DNA of 64,000 bases, from NCBI GenBank assembly GCA_014607495.2, contig CP053152.1:9114001-9178000 (forward strand). The letters are read 5' to 3'. The stretch is from Carposina sasakii (lineage: Eukaryota; Arthropoda; Insecta; Lepidoptera; Carposinidae). Below, piece by piece: positions 45,688 to 58,365 of this stretch (positions are counted from its first letter, which is position 1; each line of letters starts with the position of its first letter). Below the pieces are notes generated by a model, which searched no databases, had not been told where the DNA came from, and was given only the letters and a program-made list of their open reading frames with translations. The translations under genes were made by a program, and so were the position numbers.

Positions 45688-46202
45688 GGTTGCCTGTCCA
45701 TTAAAGCGGAGCGAGCTTGTGGAGCGGGGTGAGCGACTATTGCGGAGCGGAGTTGCGGATTGTGTCTGTCTATTGACGCGGAACGAGGCAGCGGAGCAGA
45801 GCGAGCGAGTATTGTGGCGCTAGGCCGAGTTCATGCGACGAGTCATTTGAGCGGAAGGCGGCGGGCGGTCAGTTCAGTTCGCGAAATAAAGGAGAACAAA
45901 CATGTTGACGACACAAAATTTTAAATGTTACTACCTTGCATTGCTTGAGGAAGAAGAGCTCGCTCCGTCGGCTCCCTCCGCTGCGCCGCACCGCTACCTC
46001 GCTCGCGCCGCTTCTGAAAATGTATGAATTTTTAAACTACCTCCCTTTCTACTGCAGCTGAGCGGACTACTGTTATAGTTATTATCTAATGATCTTCCAT
46101 GCCTTTACATGAAAAGTTTACGTTTAGATAGCAATCCTATTGGTTAATATTTCTCCGTTTCTCTGCTCCGCAAGCTCGCTCCGCTTCAATGGACAGGCAG
46201 CC
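45688..46202 (+). mobile_element. PIF/Harbinger-derived MITE, TAA target duplication
   Basis: 515 bp with ends GGTTGCCTGTCCATTAAAGC and CTTCAATGGACAGGCAGCC, rich in GCGGAGCGAGC repeats. TAA flanks both sides (45685-45687 and 46203-46205). Confidence 0.9.
45902..46027 (+). pseudogene. Remnant N-terminus of a Harbinger transposase
   Basis: A 41-codon ORF inside the MITE reads MLTTQNFKCYYLALLEEEEL, then an Ala/Pro/Arg-rich end created by the terminal repeat sequence. The acidic LLEEEEL start resembles PIF/Harbinger transposases, which would explain the MITE as an internal deletion of a full element. Too short to be functional. Confidence 0.5.
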
Positions 46203-46810
46203 TAAAAATGCCTTTGCACATTTTATTTGTTACAAACTTTATTTATGAAAACTTTACTGTGTATAAAAAAGCATAAGAATAAGATTAAGTATGCGTAATT
46301 TTATTGTACGAGTAAATACTTATCTATTTTTAAAACAGAGATGTAATTTCTTTACTGCTTACTTCAATTAATGACAACACTAAAATAAACAAGCGCGATG
46401 AAGTTGCGGTACGTATTTATTTGTCTGAGGTTCTCTCCAAGCAAATAATTAAACCTAAGACAGATTTTATGTTACTGCAGAAGCTTGATTGAAATCTAGT
46501 CGTGGAATGATATAAAGTTTTACGATTGCTGGGCAAACTGGGAAAGTTCATAAAAGTGATGAGCTGGGACGGCTGCAATTAATTAGTTACACAATCCTAG
46601 CTAATATTGACTTAGCCAGTTCTTCGGAGGCTATGTACAGTTATGTTATCTATGTATAAACTCTTTCCTTTTGCTCTTACTGTGAAAACATTGTTAAAAA
46701 GGAAGAAATTACTCTGATCCTATAAAATTAAAAATAAAGGTTTATGTTTGTTTAGATTTTATTATAAATACCACAATTATAGGAGACCTTTATTTCTAAC
46801 AATGACACTA

Positions 46811-47277
46811 TACAGGTTGTGTGTGACAGCCAGGGAAATACTGAAAAAGTAGGTACCATACGTTTTGAGTTATACGACAGTGTTATTACTCGTAGGAAAT
46901 GCATTTTCAATTAGATTATCCGCAAAGTTTGCTTTCCGCGCTAATTGTATCGGCGATTCTGTGACTAGTTAAATAGGCTTATTGGTTGTTAGGTGATATA
47001 TTGCTTATTTTTAGATCACTTGTGACTTTCCATTAGGGTTGATCAGTTATTTGACGTTTTTAGCGTAACTATTTTTTTGAAAATCTTCAGTGGGTTAAAA
47101 TTTTGTTTTTAAATCATTATCTAAGGCCTATTTAAACGAACTATACTATTGTTTTCCTTAAAAAATAAGTCGTAAAATTTTGGAAATTTCCTGTAGAAAT
47201 TTTTAGTGGTTTTCGCCTCAAAATCATGGTCCGAAGTTGCCAAATCAATATTTGCCTGGCTGTCACTCTCACCTGTA
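46811..47277 (+). mobile_element. Family B MITE, copy 4
   Basis: Ends TACAGGTTGTGTGTGACAGC and GCCTGGCTGTCACTCTCACC then TGTA. Confidence 0.87.
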
Positions 47278-47406
47278 TACTACAGCATTATAAAAAACTT
47301 GTATGTTATTCTTCTATCTCTTCTTCCAGCTTGATACGAGTAAAGAGGCTTGATCTTTTTTACAAAAATATCATACAAAGTATTTATAAAAAGGTTCGTA
47401 CTATTT

Positions 47407-47490
47407 TTAACCGACTTCAAAAAAGAGAGGTTATCAATTCGTCTGTATTTATGAACCGATTTCAATTTTTTTTTTATAATTTGTCATGGC
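47407..47490 (+). repeat. AACCGACTTCAAAAAAG-type interspersed repeat
   Basis: AACCGACTTCAAAAAAGAGA and TATGAACCGATTTCAATTTT. An inverted piece is at 49855-49925. It is a frequent lepidopteran repeat type. Confidence 0.6.
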
Positions 47491-47599
47491 ATGCTTCTTA
47501 TGGAGATGGCTTATGAAGATGAAGATAGTTGTGTTAAGTCGTGAAATTATATGTTGCATTAAGCGGTGTCTGAAGTAAGATGGTTATAGAGGAAGAGGT

Positions 47600-48357
47600 A
47601 GACATGAGAATAACGACATGGCGGATAATAAGGATGAATGGAAGAAAAATATCTACACATTGCACCGACCCCAAATGATTGGGAACAGGGCAGGAAGAAG
47701 GAGTGTAATTATATGTTGCTTAAATAACAGTGTACATGGCTGTTGTGCTGCCAAATCTCTTATATTCCTCCGAGGCGTGGTGCATGTACCGTCGCCACAT
47801 ACGCACTCTGGATCGATTCCACCTCAAGTGCCTCCGATCCATCATGAGAATCAGATGGTTCGACCGAGTGCGTAATACCGAAGTATTGCGAAGAGCCAAT
47901 GTAAGTGGCATTGAGGCCTACTTAATGCGTCGGCAGCTTCGGTGGTGCGGTCATATGTCTAGTATGGCGGAGGAGAGATTGGCTAAGCGCATATTCTTTT
48001 CTGAACTGAAGGAGGACAAGCGGAAACGCGGCGGGCAACTCCTCAGATACAAAGATGTTCAGAAAAGACATATGAAGATGCAATATCGTTCCATCTAAAT
48101 TGGAAGTTTTGGCAGCACAACGACCAGAGTGGCGTAGGGTGGTGATGAAGCAAGTTCACGAGTTCGAGGAGCAGCGTCAAGCTGACCTTGACGCTAAACG
48201 TGATGAACTAAAGACTCGTCCTCCTGCTGCCATTATCTATAATTACAATAATGGCGCACTAACCTGTCCTCTGTGTGCGTGCCCGCGCCCATTCAGGGCG
48301 AAGATTGGCTATGTAAGTCATCTCCGAGCGCATGAACGCCAACTTAGTAATATCTAG
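47600..48357 (+). pseudogene. LINE (non-LTR retrotransposon) C-terminal region with a frameshift
   Basis: 47730-48098 encodes [53 protein letters not shown] and [12 protein letters not shown], the standard C-terminal region of many non-LTR reverse transcriptases. After a 1-nt shift near 48095 it continues with AAQRPEWRRVV and a terminal CPLC...H...H zinc-finger-like end. A piece resembling another LINE end (DNKDEWKKN) sits at 47618-47680. A (ATC)n tail follows at 48400-48421. It is 5'-truncated and dead. Confidence 0.88.
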
Positions 48358-48688
48358 GAGTAGAAGTGGTTGCCATGACCGAAATCGGTCGGAGGTCAAC
48401 ATTATCATCATCATCATCATATTGTCAGACGTAAAGTTTCGAAGCCTAGTCATTTCTCTCTTTTGTCATATGGCCTATTTAATCATTTGCTGGCATATAA
48501 ATCTGACAATATTATGCCTTCTAAACTTCGTACACGGCTTAAGGCAATATATATATTTGCCCTTTAGTAAAATTTTACTTTAGTAAGCTCGAGTTTTGGG
48601 AGGAAGTCGGTTTTTCGTTTTTAAAAAATTATTACTTCTAGGTACCTATAAAAATTTGTCTTAAAATCACTTCACATTTTCTTTATTA

Positions 48689-49071
48689 AAAGAACTTTGT
48701 TCTTTTAATACCTCGTATTGTTTGTAACATCGCGATCAATTTTTTTCTATGGAAGCACCCCTGGGAAACCAGGGGTTTCTAAGATATTGAGGTCCAAAGT
48801 TACATTAATATTATAATTTTTTTATATAAATCCATCTGAAATCGGTTAACAAAAATTTTTTTCAAAGATACCATGTCAAAATGTTATAATGTTAGTTTTA
48901 TAGGTACATTTGTACTTTGCGCATCAAACGAATACATTGCTTGCAATAAAATGACAGTATTTTTTCATAATTTTTTTGTCGTTCCCCAGGGTTGGTTCCA
49001 TATAAGAAAATGATCGTAACCTTACAAAGAATACGAGGTATTAAAAAAAGGTTGTCTTTTTACACCCTGTA
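48689..49071 (-). mobile_element. Family D MITE, copy 2
   Basis: Inverted copy ending GGTTGTCTTTTTACACCCTG then TA. The other end has lost TACAGGGTG. Confidence 0.8.
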
Positions 49072-49457
49072 TATTACCTACCTACACGGTAATGTCGGTC
49101 TAGTTCGTTTTGTGTTAGACAGTACACGATCCTTTTGTGAAGAAATGTCGGTATAGCGTGACATAGGGCAGTTTGTTTCCACGTGAAATAAACTCGTAAT
49201 AACAACGTTGTAAGTGTTATTGCCATTAATATAAGCTGCTTCTGATTAAATACGATTACCTACATTATAAAAAAAAAAAAATACAACAAAACATTATAAC
49301 TTTCTATCTAGATGTTCTGTATTTTGTTTACAAACTCTATGTTGGTGAATAAAATGCAAGCTTTTAGAATTTACCTATCCATACGTTTTGCAAAAAAAAA
49401 CTCACACATAACTAAGGGCCGGATTTTCCAATGGTCAGATAATCTACCTACATACAT

Positions 49458-49605
49458 ACATACATATAGTCACGCCTATTATCCCCAAAGAGGTTGGGCA
49501 AAAGTGTGCAAAACACCCACTTTTCACCAGTTAGCCTCTCACGTGGTAAGGGGTGAGCCTACCGCCGTTTTTCGGGCACAAATACAACAATCTAGATACC
49601 GGTAA
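49458..49605 (+). repeat. Interspersed repeat family J
   Basis: CATACATACATATAGTCACG ... GAGGTTGGGCA ... GGTGAGCCTACCG. Copies are at 57510-57640 and a fragment at 57950-58018. Confidence 0.65.
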
Positions 49606-49656
49606 CGAATCCAATGGGAAATGTTTCAGAGTCATCCTAATGACCCAGAGGGTCAA

Positions 49657-49838
49657 TACAGGGTGTAACAAAAAGGGTATGTTAAGCGAAAAGCTATGTA
49701 GGTAAATAGCCCACTATAGAGAACCTATCTACAAAATTTGAGACTCAAAATCACATTTTTATTTTTCAAGATTGTATGAAAATTTCTGAGATATTTAAAA
49801 ATTCTCCATACTATCGGGAAAAATAAACATGTGATTTC
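49657..49838. mobile_element. Family C MITE, right end missing
   Basis: TACAGGGTGTAACAAAAAGG to AACATGTGATTTC, then unrelated sequence. Confidence 0.8.
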
Positions 49839-49929
49839 AAATGGAAGCATACCATGAAAAACTTAAAAAAAATGAAATCGGTTCATAAATGACGGAGTTC
49901 TGAGGTAACAAGCAAGTCGGTTAAAAATG

Positions 49930-52900
49930 ACGGAATATTTCGGAATTTTCCTCCAAAAATTTGACTGTTTTCCTCCTCACTGAAAACCAGTAAAATATTT
50001 TATGATGCTGGTGTTACGTAGGGCCCGAAGCACTTCAGGGACTGTATGGAGTGTATAATGGAGATTGGAAGGTGTTCTTTAACCTTTTAACTTAGAAGTG
50101 GCTGTAAGGATGACCTTTTGCTGGAAGGAATCCTAAGCGGGAGTTTTCTGTATAGAGCAAAGAAAAATATACTTAAGTAAAACATTTTTTACAATGTAAT
50201 GAAAGAAATTAGTTTTATCTCCAAATCGTACTCTGGCAATGCGCCTCGACATGGAGTAGGGAGAGGGTGTCGCCAACCCTAAAAAGTAGAATATTTCCTA
50301 GGTATTTCGTGGATGGAATTCTATTGACAAGTTAAGTTATGTAAAACCATGATATAAAGGTTTTTGTTATTTGTGTAGATATTTCTGTATGAATTGGCTG
50401 TTAATTCAGGAGTGTAGATCAATATTGAAAATCATCGCTGTTTTCTTATATGTGACAGCAAAGAAAATAAGGCACAGTTTATAAGTGGGTACTACTTGCT
50501 CCATGCTGTTGTTTTTTATATTAAGTACCTATCCCATAAAATACATAAAATTATTTACTAAATTAAAGTGATGAATGGAATGGAATGAGTAAAGTAAATA
50601 AAGTGCTATATTTAGGTCTCCTAGTGTAGGTACATACTTAAAGTACCTACCTAAAGTTTTCTACTCTTTAGAATGTCGATACGAAACCCAATTTGTTTCG
50701 AGTTCCACCTTTAGGAAATCGTCTTAAATTGGGACTATTCTGAGTTTTCCGCAGTTATTATTGACGTACTGTTTTTTGGTCCTTGATTCTATTCTGATCG
50801 GCAATTGTTTAGCGGAATTGATCTGGAGAAATTAGTCCAGTATAAGCTATGTAGGTGATTCGTAGGCTGATCACGTAGCTTTCAAAAGCCAAGCAATAGC
50901 AATGCGGCTCCAAAAATTGCACAATAATTACGTTGAAGTGTCTGTTTCTTTTCAGATTGCTTTAAGGTAATACGGATTTTACAAGCTCATCGAATTTGAT
51001 ACAATTTTCGCTATCGCATTGCATTTGCTAGTTATGGAGCTAGATTTCAGTAAATATGAGCAAGTCCTTACGTCTGTCCCGTCGTTTGTAAGCGGCTTCT
51101 CCTGATAGCATCTCGCCTATTCATGTTCAGAGCACACGGGTTTTATTATTGTAGTCCCTTTTTCACCCGACGAATTTGGAAGACAGGTTATTTGGGCCGG
51201 ACTTATCCTACAGTAAATCTTTTCAGTGCTCGGCTTAGATAAGTTTGAGCTGTGCACGTTTTGTTTATTGTTTATATGATGATTGTGGAGTTTTCTGAGG
51301 ACCCGCTTGAGTCCTACCCTAGACAACCATCAGCCGCAGCAGAAAACATATAAAACCATGGCGATTGTATTTTCTGATAAGATTTTCTGAATCTGTTATT
51401 TTTACGTTTAGGTCTTGGTGTTTTATTTTTATTGTTATGAAATAAAAATATATAATTATGTCGCTGTGTGATACACTTTACTTATAATTTAATTCTGAAA
51501 CTATGGACTTGGTTCGACTGTGGTTTAAATTAACCTTGCTAACAAACATAACGTTAAATTAAATATAACTTTAAGTACTATCTTATTCATTTGTGTAGGG
51601 TTAAAAGTAAAATTAAGCTATTAATATATTAGGTAGTTAAGGCATAAAGTACTATAAAAGCGAAAAGCCTTTTAGGTGATTCTTGAAGGCAATGACATCG
51701 ACAGTACCCTTGTCACGGCTCCAATAGAGACTAGTCGCTTGCAGTTCGACATGTGGGTGTAGGTAGGTTGATGAGCTATGTACCTATAGTACGTACATTC
51801 GTTTCCTAAGATTTTCAGTTATTTCGTGACAGTCAACTCTAGAATCGAGTATTCTTTAGTAAGTAGTACATTCTTGTCCCGAATGATCTACGTGACAGTC
51901 AACACTAGAAAAGTCTAGTCAAGTCTTTTTCAGTTTTAAAAGTAAATAGTTAATAGTTTTTTTGATCTAAATTATTCTTATTAACCACAGTCTTAATTTA
52001 GAAAGCTAAGTAGTTATATGAAATTTTTACTAACTTTTGCGAAAAAACAAACACCGTACCTATTTCCATATTCGTACAGTTGTTTGGCAAACTTATAGGC
52101 TTGCAGCAAAGTGAACATCAAAAGAAAATATGGTATCGTACGCCATATAAATATGTTTTTCCTCTTCATGCAGCCGCTGATTAAAAACTAGTCAAATAAC
52201 TCATATAGCCATGTAGTTTTATGAGATTTTTTTAAATGGATCATAATCATAAATATTATTAGGAAATAATCTATTGTTTAGGACCTGGTGTCTGCTGGAT
52301 GTAGGCCGCTTCCAACAGGTTGCAGTGGAGGTTGTTGAGGTTAGGCCTATATAAATAAAACTAGCTATATTTTGGAACATATTTTTATTTCCTTAAATTT
52401 TTTTGAGAGGGTTTTTGTTACGTAAAATAAAATAAGTACCCAGCAAGACATATTTTTAATACTTTATAGCAACTACACGAGTAGAAATACGACCAAGTTT
52501 TATGTAGTTTAGAAGTTGTTAAATTAATTTTCTTAAGAGGCCATTGGAGCAAGCAGTGTCTGCAAATAACTATGAGGAAGTATGATTACCTATTTTACTG
52601 TTAAAATATGTCTGTAGATTTATTTTTGCGTAGTCAAATACACGACAAATGCAGCAGTATAAAAATTGGCACATATAGGTAAATAGATAAGTTGATATAG
52701 AGTAGGATCCGAAATAGTTAAGTAGGTAATTTTTGCATGAGAGAGTTTTATAAATTGGACTACACAATCAATTTCAATACTTATTTTGCTTTGAATTACA
52801 TACATAGGGTAGAATGTTAACATAGGGTAACAACAAATAGTTATCTGGCCATTTTCCTATGCTTTGTTAGTTGGTCATTTATAAAGCCCGATACCTACAT

Positions 52901-53275
52901 TGTTTGTTTAATTAGCCGGGCTGGGCACGGAGCCTGAGAACCATTCGTTTGCCTGCATTTAATCAGGCAGTAAAGTTGGATTTGATTTTACGGTCTCTAG
53001 TGTAGAGAAGCCGTTATAAATTAAATGTATGGACAATATTAATAAGGGAGGAGCAGTGACGGAATAACCTTACTCTTAGGTGTAAAGCGACATTTGTATA
53101 AGGTTGTAGTAGGTATAGGACAACGATGATGGTTTTTTTAACAACAGCTTTTTTAGGGTTCCGATCAAAAGGGTTAATCGGAATCCTTATGGTGTGACTG
53201 TAGGTATCTGATTGTTGAAATGACGTATTTCCAGGAAGGTATCTTGGTTGATCAACAGTATTAAACACATATCGC
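49930..53275. other. 3.3 kb AT-rich intergenic sequence
   Basis: It contains the degenerate MITE relative at 50870-51045 and a weak family I fragment near 52263-52345. No exon could be supported. Confidence 0.35.
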
Positions 53276-53279
53276 TATC

Positions 53280-53845
53280 GGGGTGCACGGCAGTGCCCCC
53301 GCCAAGTCGAGCGCGAAGCAAGCACTGCTGTACCATCCTTTACTTTCCTTTCCATTTCGCCGCATTTTCAGGCCCCTATTTGAGAACCTCTGGATAAGAC
53401 CAGAACGCAGAAATTTTCGTCATTCAGTGAGCTATAATCACATACTTAAAATCCAATATTTCAAGTCTGTAGGTCATTTAGTTCCGAAGTTAAGCGAAAG
53501 CAAAGTTTCGCATTTATGACACTCACTCACTCATGATCATCAAAATAGAACTAGTACTTCCCATAAACTCAGAGAGCTGAAATTTGGTACAGAGTTAGGG
53601 TTTAATGGCCACATAAAGGGAAAACTATAAAACCTAGGATAATCGAAGATCTGGAGTACCTGGTGACCCTGATTAGAAAACACAAGAGCCCAACCAAACT
53701 ATTAGAGATCGACATACCGCCTTTACAAAAAGTATTCAACTTGGTGGGCCGCTTCATTTGATGTCAAAAATCGAAGGTCTGAAGTATCTGATGAAGAACC
53801 CTCAGCTGTAGGTATTAGAGATATGGTAATGCCCCCTTCTTCTAT
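53280..53845 (+). repeat. Interspersed repeat starting GGGTGCACGGCAGTGCCCCC
   Basis: The 5' part is GC-rich (CCAAGTCGAGCGCGAAGCAA). The whole runs to about 53845. The type seems familiar from other Lepidoptera. Only one copy is here, so the limits are approximate. Confidence 0.45.
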
Positions 53846-53851
53846 AATAAT

Positions 53852-54096
53852 AATAATAATAATAATATTCACACACTTCACAACACATTAACTTAGTCCC
53901 ACATTAAGATCCCTAAGGTCTTGTGTCGTGGGTACTAAGCAACGGTATATAAATACATAGATAAGTATAGAAACATCCATGACTCGGAAACAAACATCAA
54001 TATTCATCATATCAATGTTTGCACCTACCGGGATTCGAACCCAGGACCTATGGCGCTACAGGCAGGGGCACTACCTACTACACCAATCGGCCGTCT
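53852..54096 (-). mobile_element. tRNA-derived SINE (family L), near full length
   Basis: The minus strand starts GCCGATTGGTGTAGTAGGTA (A-box-like) and has GGGTTCGAATCCCGG (B box) 45 bp later. It ends in a (TTA)n tail. Partial copies are at 12128-12290 and 57812-57915. Confidence 0.88.
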
Positions 54097-54260
54097 TCTA
54101 TTGGTACATACATAAAAAAATCGACTGTCATTGCAAAAATCCAGCGTAGTGGGACATATCTTCTAATTTAATCTAGCCTATAGCGTCCCACTGCTGGATG
54201 AATGCCTCCCCTTCTGCTTTTAATACGCATAAAGCCCACGTTTCTACAAAAAGAAGTGAA

Positions 54261-55155
54261 ATCCCACCAAAATCATTCTGTAAAAAACTAGTCTCGATGG
54301 AGCTGCTTGTTTATTGAAAACGTTGATTCAATAACCAGTTGTTAGAAATAAAAGAAACTTCTACAATATTTTCCTTTAATTTGCGACTGGACTAAACGTA
54401 ATGGCGTCCCAATGGTAACCGTATAATAGGGATGTTTACGGTTTTTTATTTGTATTTATATCGAAAGATCATAAAATACGAGTAAAAGAAACATTTGCGA
54501 AAGAAAAACTTCGCTAGTGTGAAAACTTTCCGGGATATAACGATTTCAAAATCACAATTTTAGACTTGCCAAAAAACGCTCCATACAAACGGCTACACAA
54601 TTATGACGTCACTCTTTCGTAACTTGTATGCGCGTAAAAGAACTTTTGTTCTGCAGCTATTTTAAATATTGCGTTTATAAATATGGTCACAAAGCAAAAG
54701 TTGTTGTAATTGATGCAGGTGGATCTTAATCAAATTGTAATATTTCCAGTACAGATGGACTTCTAATCATTGATAATCATGTCTATTTTATGTTAGATCG
54801 GTGGTCGATTTGACGCTCCAAAAGGAAGAGAGCAATCAAAGCCCAAACAATCAGTAGTAAAATTCGCTAATAATTTGATTCACGAATTATTGCCTATTAA
54901 GTCAAAATTTGAGATCATACCCTGGGCATACGTGTACAGAAAACAATTCCCAATCGGTGTGGCCATATTATCTATATTTCATATTATATATGTTCAACGG
55001 CCAAGTCACATAACATTAACTATAATAATAAACAAATCGCAGTAAGGAACCTTAGACTTGGCACGACTTTGTCTAGATTTCATTACTTTTTAGAGATAAA
55101 CAAGCAGTTCCATCGAGACTTGGCTAGTTTTTTTACAGAATGTTTTTGGTGGGAT
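54261..55155. mobile_element. 895-bp DNA element with about 55-bp inverted ends
   Basis: ATCCCACCAAAATCATTCTG then TAAAAAACTAGTCTCGATGG at the left pairs with the right end 55095-55155. No transposase ORF. Target duplication not resolved. Confidence 0.8.
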
Positions 55156-55461
55156 CCATTTATTCTACATACTACACTTGTAACTTTTCCCTCATACACG
55201 TGGAATACATAATGTAGTTAATGAATTTTGTTACAATAACTACAATAAGCCGATAATGGGAATCAGCGAAGCGATCGCACATAAAGCGACTGCCTAAAAG
55301 CAAACACTGATATTTAATTACTGTAATTTCAGATTAACTTACTATCTACGTGCTACAGTAGCAAATAAAATTGATGTTTGGATTTGCTTCATTATCATAG
55401 GACTCTCATATGGTCTAGTAAAAAGTTATGAACTTCCATCCCAGCTATAAGTAGGTAGGTA

Positions 55462-55725
55462 TACAGGGTGTAACAAAAATGGTATGTTAAGCGAAAAGCT
55501 ATATAAATAGCCCACTATAGAGAACCTGTCCACAAAATTTGAGACCCGAAATCACATGTTTATTTTTCCCGATAGTATGGAGAATTTTTAAATATCTCAG
55601 GAATTTTTATACAATCTTGAAAAATAAAAATGTGATTTCGAGTCTGAAATTTTGGAAATAGATTCTCTATAGTAGGCTATTTACATAGCTTTTCGCTTAA
55701 CATACCCTTTTTGTTACACCCTGTA
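55462..55725. mobile_element. Family C MITE, complete copy
   Basis: 264-bp fold-back; ends TACAGGGTGTAACAAAAATG and CTTTTTGTTACACCCTGTA. Confidence 0.92.
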
Positions 55726-55770
55726 TAATCCTTCTTCTAAATGAGCCCAACTTTCTGCATAATATCGTTA

Positions 55771-56236
55771 TACAGGGTGTTTGTGACAGCCAGGCAAATA
55801 TTGATATGACGACTTCAGACCATGATTCTGAGGCGAAAACCATTGAAAATTTTCTCAGGAAAATTCCAAAATTTTCCGACATTTTTTTCATTTTTCCAGA
55901 AAAAAAATTGTGTAGTTCAAATAAGTAGGCCTTAGATAATTACTTAAAAATAAAATTTTAGCCTATGGATGATTTAAAAAAAAAGTTGGTTCCAAAAAAG
56001 TTCAATTAACTGATCAACCCCAAAGGAGAGTCACAAGTGATCCCAAAAACAGCAATGTAATTAATTACACAATAACCAATAAGCCCATTTAACTAGTCAC
56101 AGGAACGCCCTATACAATTGGCGCGGAAAGCAAACATGTCGTGTAATCAAATAAAAAAATTATTTCCTGTGAGTAATAACTGTGTCGTATAACTCAAAAC
56201 AATGGTACTTGTTCAGCATCTCAGTATTTACCTGTA
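55771..56236 (-). mobile_element. Family B MITE, deletion in one end
   Basis: Starts TACAGGGTGTTTGTGACAGC. The other end reads CAGTATTTACCTGTA, as if the CTGGCTGTCAC part had been lost. Confidence 0.82.
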
Positions 56237-56738
56237 TTTGTTAGGTTCATATAAAAAGATCAGTACTACCAACTCAATATGTACTTACTTGTTTTTTTAA
56301 TAAAGTGTACGTCAATATGTCACATGTAAACACTACTATATTATATTAATTACACTATATACGTACTTATTTAAATCTCGTATACCGTTCATGCGCCAGC
56401 GCTGTTTCGCGATTTATAGATACAATATTTAATTATAATTGCATATCATTAGACATTTTTTTACGTTACAACAAGTACCTAACTTTTCTATGTCTTACAA
56501 GTACCATAATAAATTGTGCAAACTCTTTATTATCAATCTACTTCCAAAGGGTTCTAGTAAAAAGGCTGTCTTAACAAAATGTTATTGCCCGTTCAAATAA
56601 AAAGGAACCTACAAATAGTTAATTACTTTGAGTGCAGTAAGTTTTTACGGTACGACTGTTTCCTACAGTTCTCGTACTTTATGGTCTAACTTAGAAAGAA
56701 ATAATCGCAAGTAGAAATTTTGGAGATGTAATACAAAA

Positions 56739-57010
56739 TGGCCGCGTGGTGCCAGCAGAGTAGAATTCGTACCACCCCATGTCTGTCCGTGGGTATCGTA
56801 CGAGGCGATTAAGGGTTTCCGGGAGGTGGGCAGCAGCGCCTCCCGTGTTTTCAACATAGTCCAAAATACAAACTGCGGTCACCAACCTGCCTGCCCAGCG
56901 TGGTGACTATGGGCAAATACCCCCCATGGCAGTCTTGTGGCGAGCCCTGGGGGAGGCCTACGTCCAGCAGTGAACTGCAATAGGCTGGTGATGATGATGA
57001 TGACGATGAA
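56739..57010 (+). mobile_element. Family I SINE-like repeat, full-length copy
   Basis: GGCCGCGTGGTGCCAGCAGA ... GGGGGAGGCCTACGTCCAGC with a GATGATGATGATGACGATGA tail. Confidence 0.87.
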
Positions 57011-57509
57011 TACAAAAGGGGTACTTGATTATCTTCGTCGATTGTAGACTGGTGACATCGAAGTCTTCATAAAATTAGGGACCATCGCCGAGTGTATCAT
57101 GTTGTGCGCCCGGTAATAGTATTCGCTATGTGTATTCCATACCATATTAAATTTCTCTTAAAAGGGTCCTACAACTTGGATACGGCTCGATGCCTCTCAA
57201 AGGACCGGGACTCTGTAGTTCCGTGAATAAAAAAATATCTTAGCTCGGGAAAAAGCCACGAGTATTCAATTTCATGAATCAGAATAATATTTATTTCAAA
57301 AGAATTCGAGATAAGAATAGCTTCTTCAACTATTTTTCCGGAGATAGTCAAAAACGACATGCCTTTCTGCAGGAATGACAAAGTAGAGGCTCGCCTCTAA
57401 CCTAACTATATTTCATAGAAAACAGTGTCTCCATGGCGGTGGAAATGAAGACTATGGTAGAAACTATGGTATTAATTTTAATCAGTGATTGATTCATACT
57501 GCGCTACAT

Positions 57510-57640
57510 CGGCGGATGTATGTATGTACATATAATCACGCCCATTATACCCCAAAGTGGCTGGGCAGGAGTGTGCAATTTACACACCCATGTTTCACCA
57601 GTGGGGTGAGCCTACCGGGTACAAATACAACAATTTGGCT
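57510..57640 (+). repeat. Interspersed repeat family J, copy
   Basis: GTACATATAATCACGCCCAT ... GGTGAGCCTACCGGGTAC. Confidence 0.65.
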
Positions 57641-57811
57641 ATTATAACGAATTATGCTAAATAGGTATTATAAGCTTTTCGCGTTAGAGCCTCGTCCAGG
57701 TGAGGTTGACTTTAAGTCCTGAGCTATTAGTCGAACCCACTTACCTACACTCCAATGTATACAGGGTGTCCCGGAAGTCGACGTCAAGCCGGAAACGGGA
57801 TAGGCCAAGTC

Positions 57812-57918
57812 ATAATATGATTATTAATATTATTTTTTTCACACACTTCACAACAGATTAACTTAGTCCCACATTAAGATCCCTAAGGTCTTGTGTCGTG
57901 GGTACTAAGTAAGTAATA
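57812..57918 (-). mobile_element. SINE L fragment inserted in the family E left arm
   Basis: ACACACTTCACAACAGATTA ... TTGTGTCGTGGGTACTAAG. Removing it restores pairing of the E arms (CATAAT joined to AGTTATCAG). Confidence 0.8.
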
Positions 57919-57949
57919 GTTATCAGAAAAAAAAATCTAAGTTATGTAC

Positions 57950-58018
57950 ATAAATATAATCACGCCTTTATCCCTTACGGGGTAGGCAGAGCACCAAGGG
58001 CCGATAGGACCACATGTT
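57950..58018. mobile_element. Family J fragment with 11-bp target duplication
   Basis: A 69-bp insert containing CACGCCTTTATCCCTTACGG. AAGTTATGTAC flanks both sides (57939-57949 and 58019-58029). Confidence 0.88.
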
Positions 58019-58229
58019 AAGTTATGTACTTTATAAATTATAGGACTATTAAAAAAAATCGAGAAAATCTACACCCTGTGATAGTTTTTTAACTCCTGTT
58101 GCTACAAATCTTCACTTTTTGTCAATTTCTTTTAAACATTGTGCTGAGGGATTCAGCTTTGTTTGCCGAGATTTGGCTAGTGTATAGCTATCGGGATGAA
58201 GAATAACGTTGCCAATATGTAATTTAGAA

Positions 58230-58365
58230 AAGAGATGGTAAAATTCGTCATCCGAGTAATTGACCCGGTGGCTTAGTGGTTATAGCGGCTGGCACGGTTT
58301 GCAGTGGTCGTGTGTTCGATTCCCACTCGGGTGAAGAATTTTTAAAATTTTCTTTATTAATAATT
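58230..58365 (+). mobile_element. tRNA-cored repeat (family F), copy 2
   Basis: The tRNA-like core is at 58263-58333 with GGTGGCTTAGTGGTTATAGC and GTGTTCGATTCCCAC, and has the same bracketing inverted repeat as the copy at 42695. Confidence 0.8.

Noticed and set aside
47226..47516. Plus-strand 96-codon ORF
   Set aside because: It starts inside a family B MITE end and runs through the AACCGACTTC repeat, so it is chance.
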